DNA of 38,460 bases, taken from positions 1 to 38,460 of IMG/VR virus record IMGVR_UViG_3300006854_000036; one strand, written 5' to 3'. Of this stretch, positions 15,839-24,122 are shown in pieces. The notes beneath the pieces were generated by a model. The model had not been told where the DNA came from. It saw only the letters and a list, made by a program, of their open reading frames with translations, and made no database searches. Numbering within the stretch: the stretch's first letter is position 1; each line of letters starts with the position of its first letter. The stretch is from a virus. Made by a program: the position numbers and the translations under genes.

Positions 15839-18800
15839 GAGTCTCGAGCGGTGGCGTTGTTGGCCTGCATCCGGCGCTGGAAGCCCGCACACGGCGCGCC
15901 GATCGCACCTCGGAGCTGGTGGCCGAATTGCGCACGGTCGCGCGTGCGGCGATCAAGCAGACGCAGACAGATTTCCTCGCCGCCGATTCCCTGACCGGTC
16001 TAACGGTCCTGCCTGAGGGGATTGTACGGCTCACCGATGTGATCACGACGTTGATCACGAAGGCTGGGCCGCCGAACAACTACTTCACGGGTCTGGATCG
16101 TACTGCGCCATTCGACACGCTCTTCATCCAGTGGGGCGGCACGCAGAGCTTCGACTTCGAGCTGCAGCGGCTTAAGATCCATATGCACCCGCGGATCAGC
16201 GGCAGCCAGCGCCAGGAGGTCGCGTTTTGGAAGCTCGATCTGTTCCGCATCGTGCGGATCTCCGGGACGTCCGCGGCGCCGCGAATCGAGCTCGCGCAGC
16301 TTTGTGACCCGCTGAAGGTCCCCGTGCCCGACGGCGCCGCCGAAGGCCTCGTGACGTTCGACTTTACCGGCCGCGCCGATCGGCCCAGGCCCAAGTTCGC
16401 AGGGCTCGTCGTGGAGACTGGTGAGCCGCTGATCCCGGTCACGATCGGCTTTCTGTATGCATTGAAAGCCGACGGATCGTTCGCGGCGAATGCTGGCATC
16501 GGTTATGACTCGACCACTGAACGCGTGAACACCGGCGGCAACGTACTGACGAGCTTCAGGCTCACCGGCATAGACAGCAGGGGGCTCTACATTCCCGGCG
16601 TTGGGGGCGCCGGCGGGCTCGGGCCTAGCCTCGGTACGCCGATCTGCACCGTCGAGACAGGCACCTATACGAGCGCGAAGATCAGCTTCAGCGGCGGTGG
16701 CAATAAGGCAACGCTCGTGCCCGCCGGGACGCCCACCGGCGACGTCGTCTTTACCTGCCAGGGCCCCGTTCCAGAGGGCTGCTCCCTCGTCGGCAAGGTC
16801 CTTAAGGACGGCGGTAATCCGGTCGTCGATGGTGATTGGGTCACGTTCTTGGATGGGCAGAAGAACACCGATCTGGTGAACGTCTCGAAAAAAGCCGCCT
16901 ACGAATTGCGCGCGGAGCTCAATACCAATGCCGCCGGCAATCAGAGCCCGCAGCTTTGGAAGCTGGCAGTCGAAGAGATCACACCGGTTGATCTAACCGG
17001 CCTCGCCGAGGTTGAGGATTATAGCTCGGGCGTCGATCCGATGGACTGTAAGGGCGAGATCGCGCAGCTGAAGCTGCGCATTGTGAAGGATGGACCCTAT
17101 CGCGACTTCCAATCGCTGATCGAGAACACGATCAGCAGCACCGCGCGTAAGAACCTCCAAGTCAGACTCTACGTCGGGGATCGTTCTCTCTCGCGCGACA
17201 AATGGCTCCACAAAGCGGATTTCCTCGTCGAGGAGCCGAATCCTGACGAGCACTCGATCCTGCTGACCTGCCTATCCCCGCTCGCGCTGGTGCGGAGTCT
17301 CTTGCCAGCATATTCGCCCGGCGTCGCCTACCATCCAGATGGGACGCTCTCGACCGGCGCGTGGCGCGACCAGGTTGGCGGCACGAACCTCCATCTCGCG
17401 ATCGATGAAGCGATCGCCGATGAGACGGACTGGATCCAATCCAACGCGGCGGCAGGCCTCGATACCTGCCGGGTCTCGCTATCAACGCCCAGCGACTCAG
17501 CCGGGCGCCGGCACATCATTGAGTACGAGTACTTCAAGGATGTAAGCGGTGGCGCGCAGATCAATCTGACGGTGCGGCTCAAACAATCGAACGTCACGAA
17601 AGCCGCGAACCTGCACACAGATATCGGTCCCCTCGCGGTCACTGGCAGCTTCGAGTTGACCGATGCGGAAATCCAGACGCTCACCGATCTGCCCAATCTC
17701 GAGCTCGAATTCGAAAAGAATGAGGTCAGCGGGGCGCCGAGCCGGCGCGCGATCGTCACGTGGGCGCAATTCCGTCTGGGCGGCAAACGCGAGGGCGTGT
17801 CCTACGTCAACCAGACGCGCCGCGCGGTGCTCGCAGATCTGCTCCAGAATCGCCTGGCCATCCCCGGCCGGCTGCTCGGTCCTGGCACACTCGACCTGAA
17901 CGACACGACGACGCTACTCACCAAGGCGCTGGTGCCGCCATCAAAGCGCCTGTTTGAGCGAGAGAACCTGACGTCAAAGACTGAGGTCGATGCTGTGTGC
18001 CGGATTGGCTATGCCGGTCCCGATGGCCGCTCGGTCGCGCAGGTATTGATCGAATCCCAAGGGCGGCTCAAGGTGATCGATCTTGATGCGCCGCGCGCCA
18101 ATCCGATAATCTTCTGGCCCGACGAGGTCGAGGTTGAAGATTGCTCGCCTGGACTCAGTCAGGCGACGCCCGAGTTCTTTGCGAAGTGGCGTTGGGATGT
18201 CGCGCGCGGGGATTTCACTGATGAGGTGCGCGCCAAGAACGACGCCGCGCGTGATGCGCTCGGCGATCTCTTTTTCGAGCAGCCACGCGAGCTCGATGAG
18301 GAGGTCGGCAAATACATTCAGGATGAGGCGACGGCCAACCGCGTCGCGTTCCGCCAGGTGGACTACTTCGGCGCTGCCTATCTCGACTGGGGGATCAGGA
18401 TTGCCTACCCCTACCCCGAGGCCGAAGAGGGCGACTTGGTCCTCGTGCCTACGGAGAAGTTCTGCGCCTTTGATCCGATCGCCAGCCGCGCGCTAAAGGG
18501 CAAGCTCTGGGTACTGGGGATAATCCGCAAATGCCTCGACGGCATGGGCCATCGGTTCCGCATCTACCTGCGCGGCTTCAATGACATCTTGGGAACGACC
18601 GAAGCAGCGCGGATGCTCGGCTTTGTCGCGCCGATCGTCCGTGCTGTTGGGCTGCACGTCGATGATGGTGGCAACGTGGTCGCGAACATATCCGTCACCG
18701 GAGGCTTGGTCGTCCGCGTAGCTGTTTCGACGGCGGGCGAGCCTTCCGATGCCACGACGCGCGTTGCGCCGCTGCAGCTGCTCAATGCCAACAGTCAGCT

Positions 18801-19794
18801 GACGACCGCTACGCTCGTCAGCATCATCCCGGGCCAGATCGCATATGTGAAAGTCTTCGCCTATGAGCGAGGCGATGGCTCAGGCGCGGAATCTTCACCC
18901 GTGACCGCGGTGACGCCAAAGGGCACGCGTAAGCGCGCGTTCGTTTTCGATGATGGGCTCTTTGTATTACGCGCCGGCAATCCTACAGGTATTGCCGCCC
19001 ACTCTTCGGTGCAGCTGGATCCGGCCAATGGCGTGGCCGAAGGGGGCACGGTCTACCGGATCTATCGCCACCGCGAGGAGATTACGGTCAATGGCGCGGA
19101 TGCGGACGGCGACGTCGCCGTCTCCTTTTCACTGAGCTATCAGAATCCCCCACTCATCATCCTCCGAGGGGGCCAGTACCTGAGCTTTGCCACGGCCTTC
19201 GGCACGGGCGTCAATCATCGCCAGCGTTTGCAGGCGCTCAACATCACGACCAGCGGCTTCACATCGCGCGCGCAGATGCTGAATGCCGGCGTCGTGACCG
19301 GCCAAAATGATGACTTCCCGAGCGGAAACCTGCTCGTCAATGTCAGCGATACCGCCGAGGCAGATCTGCAGCCGGGCGGTGCAAATGATGATTCCTACAC
19401 GGTCAACTATCGCGTCACCGTCACGAACCCGGACGGCAGTGCCAATGTCTCGGTCACGGTCGCGATCGAGATCAACCGTCAGGACGGGAACGGCTGGATT
19501 ACGGCCGCGAGCTACGGGTACTCGCGCAATATCGCAGGCACACAGAGCTGGAACAGCGAGTCGAAGACGATTCTCGCGACCGGCCTGGGCACAGGCGATG
19601 ATATCCGGATCCGCATCTCATCCTTCGATGACAACGGGATCGGTGGCTCGTTCACGGTGCGCGGCGCCGACGGTGCCGGCTCAAATCCGGATACGCGCAA
19701 TGGCGTGACCTACAACACCGCCTCCGATACGACCGCGAGCGCGATCCCCAACAATGGCGACCAGGTGATCTGGGTGGCCCAGGAGGTCACCTGA
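15835..19794 (+). CDS. Large tail hub / host-specificity protein (J-like)
   Basis: The start is GTG 15835 (GTGA overlap), giving 1319 residues; a longer upstream opening overlaps the fibre gene and is rejected. The first 330 residues are beta-rich with a WGGTQSFDFELQRLKI strand set. Residues about 330-700 look like tail hub/baseplate domains, including KAAYELRAELNTNAAGNQS, EIAQLKLRIVKDGPYRDFQSL and TCLSPLALVRSLL. Residues about 800-950 carry TPEFFAKWRWDVARGDFTDE and a YPYPEAEEGDLVLVPTEKF segment, then FnIII/Ig-like repeats (VVRVAVSTAGEPSDATTRVAP; SYTVNYRVTVTNPDGSANVS). This is the central tail protein that contacts the receptor and guides penetration. No hydrolase motif was found. Confidence 0.82.
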   Translation: MRVSSGGVVGLHPALEARTRRADRTSELVAELRTVARAAIKQTQTDFLAADSLTGLTVLPEGIVRLTDVITTLITKAGPPNNYFTGLDRTAPFDTLFIQWGGTQSFDFELQRLKIHMHPRISGSQRQEVAFWKLDLFRIVRISGTSAAPRIELAQLCDPLKVPVPDGAAEGLVTFDFTGRADRPRPKFAGLVVETGEPLIPVTIGFLYALKADGSFAANAGIGYDSTTERVNTGGNVLTSFRLTGIDSRGLYIPGVGGAGGLGPSLGTPICTVETGTYTSAKISFSGGGNKATLVPAGTPTGDVVFTCQGPVPEGCSLVGKVLKDGGNPVVDGDWVTFLDGQKNTDLVNVSKKAAYELRAELNTNAAGNQSPQLWKLAVEEITPVDLTGLAEVEDYSSGVDPMDCKGEIAQLKLRIVKDGPYRDFQSLIENTISSTARKNLQVRLYVGDRSLSRDKWLHKADFLVEEPNPDEHSILLTCLSPLALVRSLLPAYSPGVAYHPDGTLSTGAWRDQVGGTNLHLAIDEAIADETDWIQSNAAAGLDTCRVSLSTPSDSAGRRHIIEYEYFKDVSGGAQINLTVRLKQSNVTKAANLHTDIGPLAVTGSFELTDAEIQTLTDLPNLELEFEKNEVSGAPSRRAIVTWAQFRLGGKREGVSYVNQTRRAVLADLLQNRLAIPGRLLGPGTLDLNDTTTLLTKALVPPSKRLFERENLTSKTEVDAVCRIGYAGPDGRSVAQVLIESQGRLKVIDLDAPRANPIIFWPDEVEVEDCSPGLSQATPEFFAKWRWDVARGDFTDEVRAKNDAARDALGDLFFEQPRELDEEVGKYIQDEATANRVAFRQVDYFGAAYLDWGIRIAYPYPEAEEGDLVLVPTEKFCAFDPIASRALKGKLWVLGIIRKCLDGMGHRFRIYLRGFNDILGTTEAARMLGFVAPIVRAVGLHVDDGGNVVANISVTGGLVVRVAVSTAGEPSDATTRVAPLQLLNANSQLTTATLVSIIPGQIAYVKVFAYERGDGSGAESSPVTAVTPKGTRKRAFVFDDGLFVLRAGNPTGIAAHSSVQLDPANGVAEGGTVYRIYRHREEITVNGADADGDVAVSFSLSYQNPPLIILRGGQYLSFATAFGTGVNHRQRLQALNITTSGFTSRAQMLNAGVVTGQNDDFPSGNLLVNVSDTAEADLQPGGANDDSYTVNYRVTVTNPDGSANVSVTVAIEINRQDGNGWITAASYGYSRNIAGTQSWNSESKTILATGLGTGDDIRIRISSFDDNGIGGSFTVRGADGAGSNPDTRNGVTYNTASDTTASAIPNNGDQVIWVAQEVT

Positions 19795-20339
19795 CGACCT
19801 GGGCCGAGGCCGCGAAGCTGGAAGTCACGTCAGTCACGATCGACCGCGATCGCGGCGAGGGGCCGCCGCGCTGCTGCACGACGGCCCGCGTCCCGGCAGA
19901 TGGTCTGGCGTGGTGGGGGGAGATGCCGCCCGAGCTCCTCGCGATCGCGCGCAGCCGGCTTCCGCAGCTCTTAGAAATTGCCGACGAGGACCTCTATCTC
20001 TGCGCTGGGTGCGTGGAGGTCCTCATCCGCGAGCAGCTCGCCACGCGCGCGGATATCGCGCGCGGGCATGGATTGTCACCGAAGCTGATCGCGAAGGCCT
20101 GGATCCATGACGAGGAATTCTGGCGTCGCGGACCGGAGTCGGCGCCGGCAGAGGTCACCGCGCAGCCCTGGTGGCAAGAGTATCAGGCGCTCGTGGCAGC
20201 GCCACAGCAACAGCTATTGATGGGTGCGGATCTCGAGCTCGCGGAAACGACGGCGCGCGGGCGCTGGAAAACGGATGTGCAGGAGCTGCTCCGGCGCTAT
20301 GCCGCGGACGATCAGGTCAGTGCTACGGGGTTGCCTTGA
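19791..20339 (+). CDS. Hypothetical protein after tail hub, probable CTG start
   Basis: The frame stays protein-like back to CTG 19791, which sits four bases after AGGAGGT and overlaps the hub stop as CTGA. An ATG at 19923 would drop 44 sensible residues including RGEGPPRCCTTARVPADG, so a CTG start is likelier. The product is 182 aa, with cysteine pairs RCC and CAGC, then a helical C-terminal half (DLELAETTARGRWKTDVQELLRR). It may be a tail accessory. Its 3' end overlaps the convergent lipoprotein gene by 17 bases. Confidence 0.6.
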   Translation: MTTWAEAAKLEVTSVTIDRDRGEGPPRCCTTARVPADGLAWWGEMPPELLAIARSRLPQLLEIADEDLYLCAGCVEVLIREQLATRADIARGHGLSPKLIAKAWIHDEEFWRRGPESAPAEVTAQPWWQEYQALVAAPQQQLLMGADLELAETTARGRWKTDVQELLRRYAADDQVSATGLP

Positions 20340-21084
20340 GATCGTAAGCCGTGCCGCCGTCCTGCCAGTCAGACGAGCATTCTCCCGGTGCGTCCAGATG
20401 ATAGGTTAATGGAGCGTCCGACGTGCGCTTCATCCATGGCGCCGCAGATCCGATGTTGCTGCCGAGCGCCAGCATGAGCGTGTCCTGGGTCGCCACGATT
20501 GTGGTCTGTCCGAACGTCGTATCGACGACGCCATCCTTCCAAAAGCTGATGACGCGCTCATCGACGGCGATCACGGCTTTGAAATTCCCCTTCCCCCAAT
20601 TCGCATCCGAATAGGTGAGCACGCCATTCGATCGGATGACGATCGCGGAGTCGACGCCGATCGGCGGATTCTCCGTGCCGCGTCTGCCGTTGGGTGAGTT
20701 GTAGCAGATATGCTGCGAGGACCAGGTGCCCTTGGCGGACAGATCATCGAGCGTGGCAATGCCGAGCGAGTCCGACACGGCCGTGCCGGCGACGGACGCA
20801 TGGATCGCGCCGCGCGCCTCGTGTGCGCCGAGGAGGGAGTCGCTTTGCTGCGTGAAGCCGCCAGGCAACGTCCACGTCACCGCCGGCGCCGCGACGGTAT
20901 CCCCATTGTCCAGCACGGCGCGGACGAGTCTCGCGAGGCTGAGCTTCTGCCCACGCCAGAAGCCGGTGTCCTGAGCCATAAGTAGCTTGACGACCGCTGG
21001 CGGTGGGGGTGGGGGCGGCGGAGAGATGGAATCCTTGCAGGCGGCTAACGTTAGCAAGGCTGTCGCAATCAGGAATCGATTCAT
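20323..21084 (-). CDS. Phage-encoded outer lipoprotein (cargo gene)
   Basis: Reads against the surrounding late genes. MNRFLIATALLTLAACKD is a clean lipoprotein signal with lipobox LAAC (C16) and no aspartate at +2, so it would be acylated and probably sent to the outer membrane. A poly-proline run (residues about 22-30) tethers a body of about 215 residues, beta-rich, with Ig-like wording (VTWTLPGG) and a repeated DTTxxQDTL character. Signal-peptide lipoproteins carried in late regions often alter the infected cell surface, for example by superinfection exclusion. The gene is coupled by ATGA with the membrane gene encoded just upstream of it on the same strand. Confidence 0.78.
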   Translation of the reverse strand: MNRFLIATALLTLAACKDSISPPPPPPPPAVVKLLMAQDTGFWRGQKLSLARLVRAVLDNGDTVAAPAVTWTLPGGFTQQSDSLLGAHEARGAIHASVAGTAVSDSLGIATLDDLSAKGTWSSQHICYNSPNGRRGTENPPIGVDSAIVIRSNGVLTYSDANWGKGNFKAVIAVDERVISFWKDGVVDTTFGQTTIVATQDTLMLALGSNIGSAAPWMKRTSDAPLTYHLDAPGECSSDWQDGGTAYDLKATP

Positions 21085-21296
21085 GGTTCCACCTCCTCTT
21101 GACGAACAAAACGAAGCAATCGCGGCGAGTCTAAACGTTCGGCTTCCATCAGTCGAAGTATTCTACCTGTGCTGTCGGCCTGCCGAACGGCCTGCTCAAG
21201 CTCTCGGGTTTGATGGGCACAAGTTAGATAGATCGCCCCGCCAATTCCGAGTCCCAAGAGGACCGCGAGAATCAATCCGCGCGCCGTTGCCATCAT
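21081..21296 (-). CDS. Small single-pass membrane protein, paired with the lipoprotein
   Basis: 71 residues from the ATG pair at 21296/21293. One hydrophobic segment (LILAVLLGLGIGGAIYLTC, residues 8-27) is followed by a charged helix (QTRELEQAVRQADSTGRILRLMEAE). It overlaps the lipoprotein start (ATGA on the minus strand), so both are made together. The layout, membrane anchor then coiled helix, could also suit a spanin, yet its strand and partner suggest an envelope cargo unit. No family was recognised and no clear minus-strand promoter is seen. Confidence 0.62.
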   Translation of the reverse strand: MMATARGLILAVLLGLGIGGAIYLTCAHQTRELEQAVRQADSTGRILRLMEAERLDSPRLLRFVRQEEVEP

Positions 21297-21357
21297 TGCT
21301 CTAGGATGCGGGCGGTTCTTTTTTCTCGCCAGCCAGTAATGCCCTACCAGTGGACTG

Positions 21358-21386
21358 TTGTTTCGCGCGACCTGAAATACTACATT
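21358..21386 (+). promoter_or_regulatory. Candidate promoter ahead of lysis genes
   Basis: TTGTTT at 21358-21363, 17-base spacer, TACATT at 21381-21386. Transcription would start near 21393, only about 34 bases before a strong terminator. A modest consensus match (4/6 and 5/6), so it is a proposal only. Confidence 0.35.
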
Positions 21387-21426
21387 GGTGCCTGACAGCA
21401 GGACCACAACCTAGGTAGGAACCCAG

Positions 21427-21455
21427 GGCCGCGTCGCCACACGACGCGGCCTTTT
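21427..21455 (+). terminator. Rho-independent terminator before the lysis cassette
   Basis: A ten-pair perfect GC stem (GGCCGCGTCG with CGACGCGGCC) around loop CCACA, followed by TTTT. It works on the plus strand only. It lies just before the AGGAGG of the first lysis gene, so it ends tail-operon readthrough or acts as an antitermination checkpoint. Confidence 0.8.
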
Positions 21456-21473
21456 CGCGTTCTAGGAGGTTGC

Positions 21474-21713
21474 TTGGCCGACGGGAACGGCAAGGGCATC
21501 TGGGGCCGGGTCGCGATTGCGCTGATCCCCACGGCGCTGGCTGGCCTCGTCGCGATCGCGGCACTCCGCAGTGATGTTCGGCACATCGAGCAGGACCTCG
21601 AGAGCAAAGCCAATCGTGAAACCGTCGAGACGCAGAACCGCGCCATCCTCCAGGGCCTCGAGGATCTGCGATCCGATATCCGTGAACTCCGGCGCGCGAT
21701 GGGGCATCCGTGA
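21474..21713 (+). CDS. Small N-anchored membrane protein (holin or i-spanin-like)
   Basis: A TTG start at 21474 with AGGAGG at 21463-21468. The 79-residue product has a short charged head, one membrane span (RVAIALIPTALAGLVAIAAL, about 12-31), then a coiled-coil tail with heptads (VRHIEQDLESKANRETVETQ, LEDLRSDIRELRRAM). That topology fits an inner-membrane spanin or XhlA-type accessory lysis protein. The next gene is coupled by overlap (21710). It is the first gene after the terminator, so it opens the lysis unit. Confidence 0.65.
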   Translation: MADGNGKGIWGRVAIALIPTALAGLVAIAALRSDVRHIEQDLESKANRETVETQNRAILQGLEDLRSDIRELRRAMGHP

Positions 21714-21976
21714 CCAAGCGCGATACCCACGAGCTCCGCCTCGAGCACTGGCCGCGACTGTCGACCTTCCCCACCACCGCCGGCATCATCGTCGCGGCGA
21801 TCGTCCTCGACTTCCTCACGATGTTCGCCTGGGCCATGGGCCGCGAGGTCCCTGATGGCTGGCTGTTTTTCCTGGCCGGTCTGCACGGCATCGGGACTGC
21901 GCACTTCGGGATCAAACGCAAGACGTGGGACCCGGACAAGATGGTGACGCCCAGCAATGGGGGCACTAGCGAATGA
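21710..21976 (+). CDS. Putative holin
   Basis: GTG 21710 overlaps the previous stop. 88 residues with two probable membrane spans (TTAGIIVAAIVLDFLTMFAWAMG, about 22-44; GWLFFLAGLHGIGTAHFGI, about 49-67), a charged N-terminus and a basic end (KRKTWDP). Size and topology match small class II holins, and it precedes the endolysin gene with an ATGA overlap. Holin families are too diverse for a firm name. Confidence 0.6.
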   Translation: MTKRDTHELRLEHWPRLSTFPTTAGIIVAAIVLDFLTMFAWAMGREVPDGWLFFLAGLHGIGTAHFGIKRKTWDPDKMVTPSNGGTSE

Positions 21977-22515
21977 CCGAGCTCGCGCTGCGCGATATCG
22001 AATTCCTGCGCAAGGTCGCCGGGCTCGGTCACGCGGATGCCGATCTCACGAAGGGTCACGGACTCCTCCAGCTCCGCTGGCCCAAGCTCGACGCACGGCT
22101 GCGGAAGGTCGGCCTCGAATGCCGAATCATCGAGGTCTATCGCCCGGATGCCCGCCAGCAATGGCTCTTCGGCCAGGGGCGCACCGCGACTGAGCTCGAG
22201 GCGAAGGGCATCGATCCCCGCTACGCGCGCGCCGGCGCGATCGTCACGAACGCCTGGTCTGCGCTCACCAGCGCGCATGGCTGGACCGAGGGCGGCAAGC
22301 CTGCCGCGGCCGCGCTTGACGTCGATCCCGTCGGCGTCGACGGTCGACCATGGACGCCCGATGATCCGTGGGATGAGATGGTCAGCGAGGTCGCGAGCTG
22401 CGCGGCACAGTCAGGTCTGGTCCATTTCATGACGCAGGGCAAGGTACGCGACAAGCCCCATTTGCAGCTCGTGGAATGGTCTGATCGGCTGCATAGCATG
22501 ACGGGGATCGGATGA
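21973..22515 (+). CDS. Endolysin, M15-type peptidase (VanY / L-Ala-D-Glu peptidase-like)
   Basis: Zinc peptidase that cuts peptidoglycan stem peptides at lysis. 180 residues. IEVYRPDARQQWLFGQGR (about 53-70) matches the YRP entrance of M15 proteins. TSAHGWTEGG-PAAAALDVDP (99-120) supplies H102 and D116 or D118, and KPHLQLVEW gives H163, the third ligand. The glycine-rich insertion after H102 is longer than in the usual SxHxxGxAxD version. It starts with ATGA overlap from the holin-like gene. No wall-binding domain and no signal peptide, so it needs the holin to cross the membrane. Confidence 0.85.
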   Translation: MTELALRDIEFLRKVAGLGHADADLTKGHGLLQLRWPKLDARLRKVGLECRIIEVYRPDARQQWLFGQGRTATELEAKGIDPRYARAGAIVTNAWSALTSAHGWTEGGKPAAAALDVDPVGVDGRPWTPDDPWDEMVSEVASCAAQSGLVHFMTQGKVRDKPHLQLVEWSDRLHSMTGIG

Positions 22516-22718
22516 GGTGGGGCGTCGTGATGTGCGCGCCTGGCGATCGCCGAGTCGTCAAGAAGTTCATCTGCTTTAACGAGCTCGGCGCCACGCGCCG
22601 CGGCCGCCTCTGGAAGCGCCGCAATCCTGATCATGTCGTGCGCACCTTCTCATTGCTGCCCGGCGATCGTTCCCCGGCACAGGAGATCGGCATCATGCGG
22701 CGGAGGCAGCGAGCATGA
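22512..22718 (+). CDS. Small basic hypothetical protein
   Basis: 68 residues from ATG 22512 (ATGA overlap with endolysin), very basic at the end (MRRRQRA), with two cysteines (VVMCAPG, FICFN) and no membrane span. It may bind nucleic acid or be an accessory lysis factor. Nothing recognisable beyond composition. Confidence 0.55.
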   Translation: MRWGVVMCAPGDRRVVKKFICFNELGATRRGRLWKRRNPDHVVRTFSLLPGDRSPAQEIGIMRRRQRA

Positions 22719-22924
22719 ATCTCGCGCGCGCTCCCCATGCGGGCTGGTACGTCGTGCTGACGTTGGCGCTCTGTATTCTCGCTGTCTCCTGGGCAGGCTT
22801 TGCCGGTCGACGCGCATTAGCCCAAACCGGCCGCGCGAATCGGGCACTCGATTCCCTCGCGAAATTCCGCTGCGTGCCCCTCGATTCGGGCGACGTCATC
22901 ATCCGTCGCCGCGGGGGCAGTTGA
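22715..22924 (+). CDS. Small membrane protein (possible spanin-like)
   Basis: 69 residues from ATG 22715, overlapping the preceding stop. One span at residues about 11-31 (WYVVLTLALCILAVSWAGFAG), then a helix and a short beta tail (FRCVPLDSGDVIIRRRGGS). N-terminus positive, so the C-terminal part likely faces the periplasm. Similar small proteins flank endolysin genes. It overlaps the following gene by TGATG. Function not established. Confidence 0.55.
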   Translation: MNLARAPHAGWYVVLTLALCILAVSWAGFAGRRALAQTGRANRALDSLAKFRCVPLDSGDVIIRRRGGS

Positions 22925-23799
22925 TGCGCTGGGTCATCGCGGCGGTCGAGCTCTATTTCCTGATCTGGTTCGTCCTGATCGGGATCGAAGCCTTCATGCA
23001 GCGCGTAACGGGCCTGAAGTCGCCATTCGATCTGCTGGAATTCCATCACGCCTATATCGGCGCGGCGCTCGTGGCGCTTGGCTTTTGGATGCACACGCCG
23101 CTCGGAATCTCGCTCCAGATGCTCGGCCTGATCTTCACGATCGACGATCTCGTTCAGCATGGCGTACAGACCTATAGCGGCGATCGAGACTATCAGTCCC
23201 CGCTCCATCAGCTCTTTGGCAAGACTCTCTGGCGCGTGCCTGGCGTGCCGATGCTCATGGCGTTTCTCGATGCTCGGTGGTGGGCACTGGTCCTGATCGG
23301 TGGGATTGCGCTGCTCGCGTTCGGATGTGGTCCCTCGCGGCTCGTGCCCATTATCCCGCGGCCTGATACGCGCTTTGTCGCCGGCGTCTTGATCACCCAG
23401 CCGGTTGGCCAACGTTCGCTCGAGCTGCTCCAGGCCGCGCTGCCGAAGGAAGGCTCACTTTGCTATTACGGTGGAGCACGCGACACGACCATCGATGGGA
23501 TCGTGATGCAGATCCTCGAGCCGGTCCGCGTCGAGGCCGCACGCTCGGACAGCTCCAGCGAATTCAACGTCTGGTATCCGCGAGGGGTGCTGGCAGGCTG
23601 TGTCGGCACCGGGCTGATTGGGATCGCGCATAGTCATCCGTATGCTGCCGAGCCGAACGCCTGCACGCACTCGGATCCTGACGCCTATGTGCTGTTCGCC
23701 GATCCCGCGGCGCTCTTCTCGATCGTCTTCTGCGGTGACGGCCGCCTGGAGGTCATGTATCAGGACGGCCGCCGCGTGCCTAATCGGTGGCGCAAGTGA
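22924..23799 (+). CDS. Membrane-anchored JAMM-like (JAB/MPN+) putative metalloprotease
   Basis: 291 residues from ATG 22924 (TGATG overlap). The N-terminal 140 residues hold about four hydrophobic segments (7-24, 44-60, 61-80, 117-136), the last ending LLAFGCG with a possible lipid-attached C135. Residues 145-291 are soluble. They contain IAHSHPYAAEPNACTHSDPD, where H236 and H238 (HSHP), S250 and D253 fit the JAMM arrangement H-x-H...S-x-x-D, with a longer than usual gap (11 residues) between the histidines and serine. The following FADPAALFSIVFCGDGRL strand set is JAB-like. Fusion of membrane segments to a JAMM domain in a lysis cluster is unusual. Confidence 0.6.
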   Translation: MRWVIAAVELYFLIWFVLIGIEAFMQRVTGLKSPFDLLEFHHAYIGAALVALGFWMHTPLGISLQMLGLIFTIDDLVQHGVQTYSGDRDYQSPLHQLFGKTLWRVPGVPMLMAFLDARWWALVLIGGIALLAFGCGPSRLVPIIPRPDTRFVAGVLITQPVGQRSLELLQAALPKEGSLCYYGGARDTTIDGIVMQILEPVRVEAARSDSSSEFNVWYPRGVLAGCVGTGLIGIAHSHPYAAEPNACTHSDPDAYVLFADPAALFSIVFCGDGRLEVMYQDGRRVPNRWRK

Positions 23800-24122
23800 A
23801 GCTCACCGACCTCGATCCCAAGCTGAAGGGCTCTCTGCAGGATGGGGTGCTTGATTTCGATTGCCCATTCCCCGCGTGCCAGGCGGCTGGTCCCCATCGC
23901 GTGCGGGTCGCCATTAGCGCCGCAGCGTTTCATGAACGGGCCCCGAGGCCTGGAGAGTATCCCGGCAAGAACGGCAAAGTAAAAGTCTGGCAGGCATCGG
24001 GTTCATTCCCCGATACGCTCAGCATCCAGCCATCGATCGACATCATCGAATCCGATGCCCAGGGCAACAAGATTCGCACGCTCTGCTGGCATGGCTTCAT
24101 CACAAACGGGCAAGCGACATGA
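23796..24122 (+). CDS. Small phage protein with PSI...CWHGFITNG signature
   Basis: 108 residues from GTG 23796 (GTGA overlap); a GTG at 23787 is possible. The body contains FDCPFPACQA, VWQASGSFPDTLSIQPSID and the closing CWHGFITNG. I recall this ending from small phage and prophage proteins of unknown function (DUF6527-like), with cysteines and histidine that may bind metal. It overlaps the next gene by ATGA. Not part of any known pathway. Confidence 0.55.
   Translation: MKLTDLDPKLKGSLQDGVLDFDCPFPACQAAGPHRVRVAISAAAFHERAPRPGEYPGKNGKVKVWQASGSFPDTLSIQPSIDIIESDAQGNKIRTLCWHGFITNGQAT

Noticed and set aside
22633-22923. Possible 97-residue extension of the JAMM-like protein
   Set aside because: It would overlap two small genes. 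ATG 22924 has the TGATG overlap and is followed at once by a membrane span.
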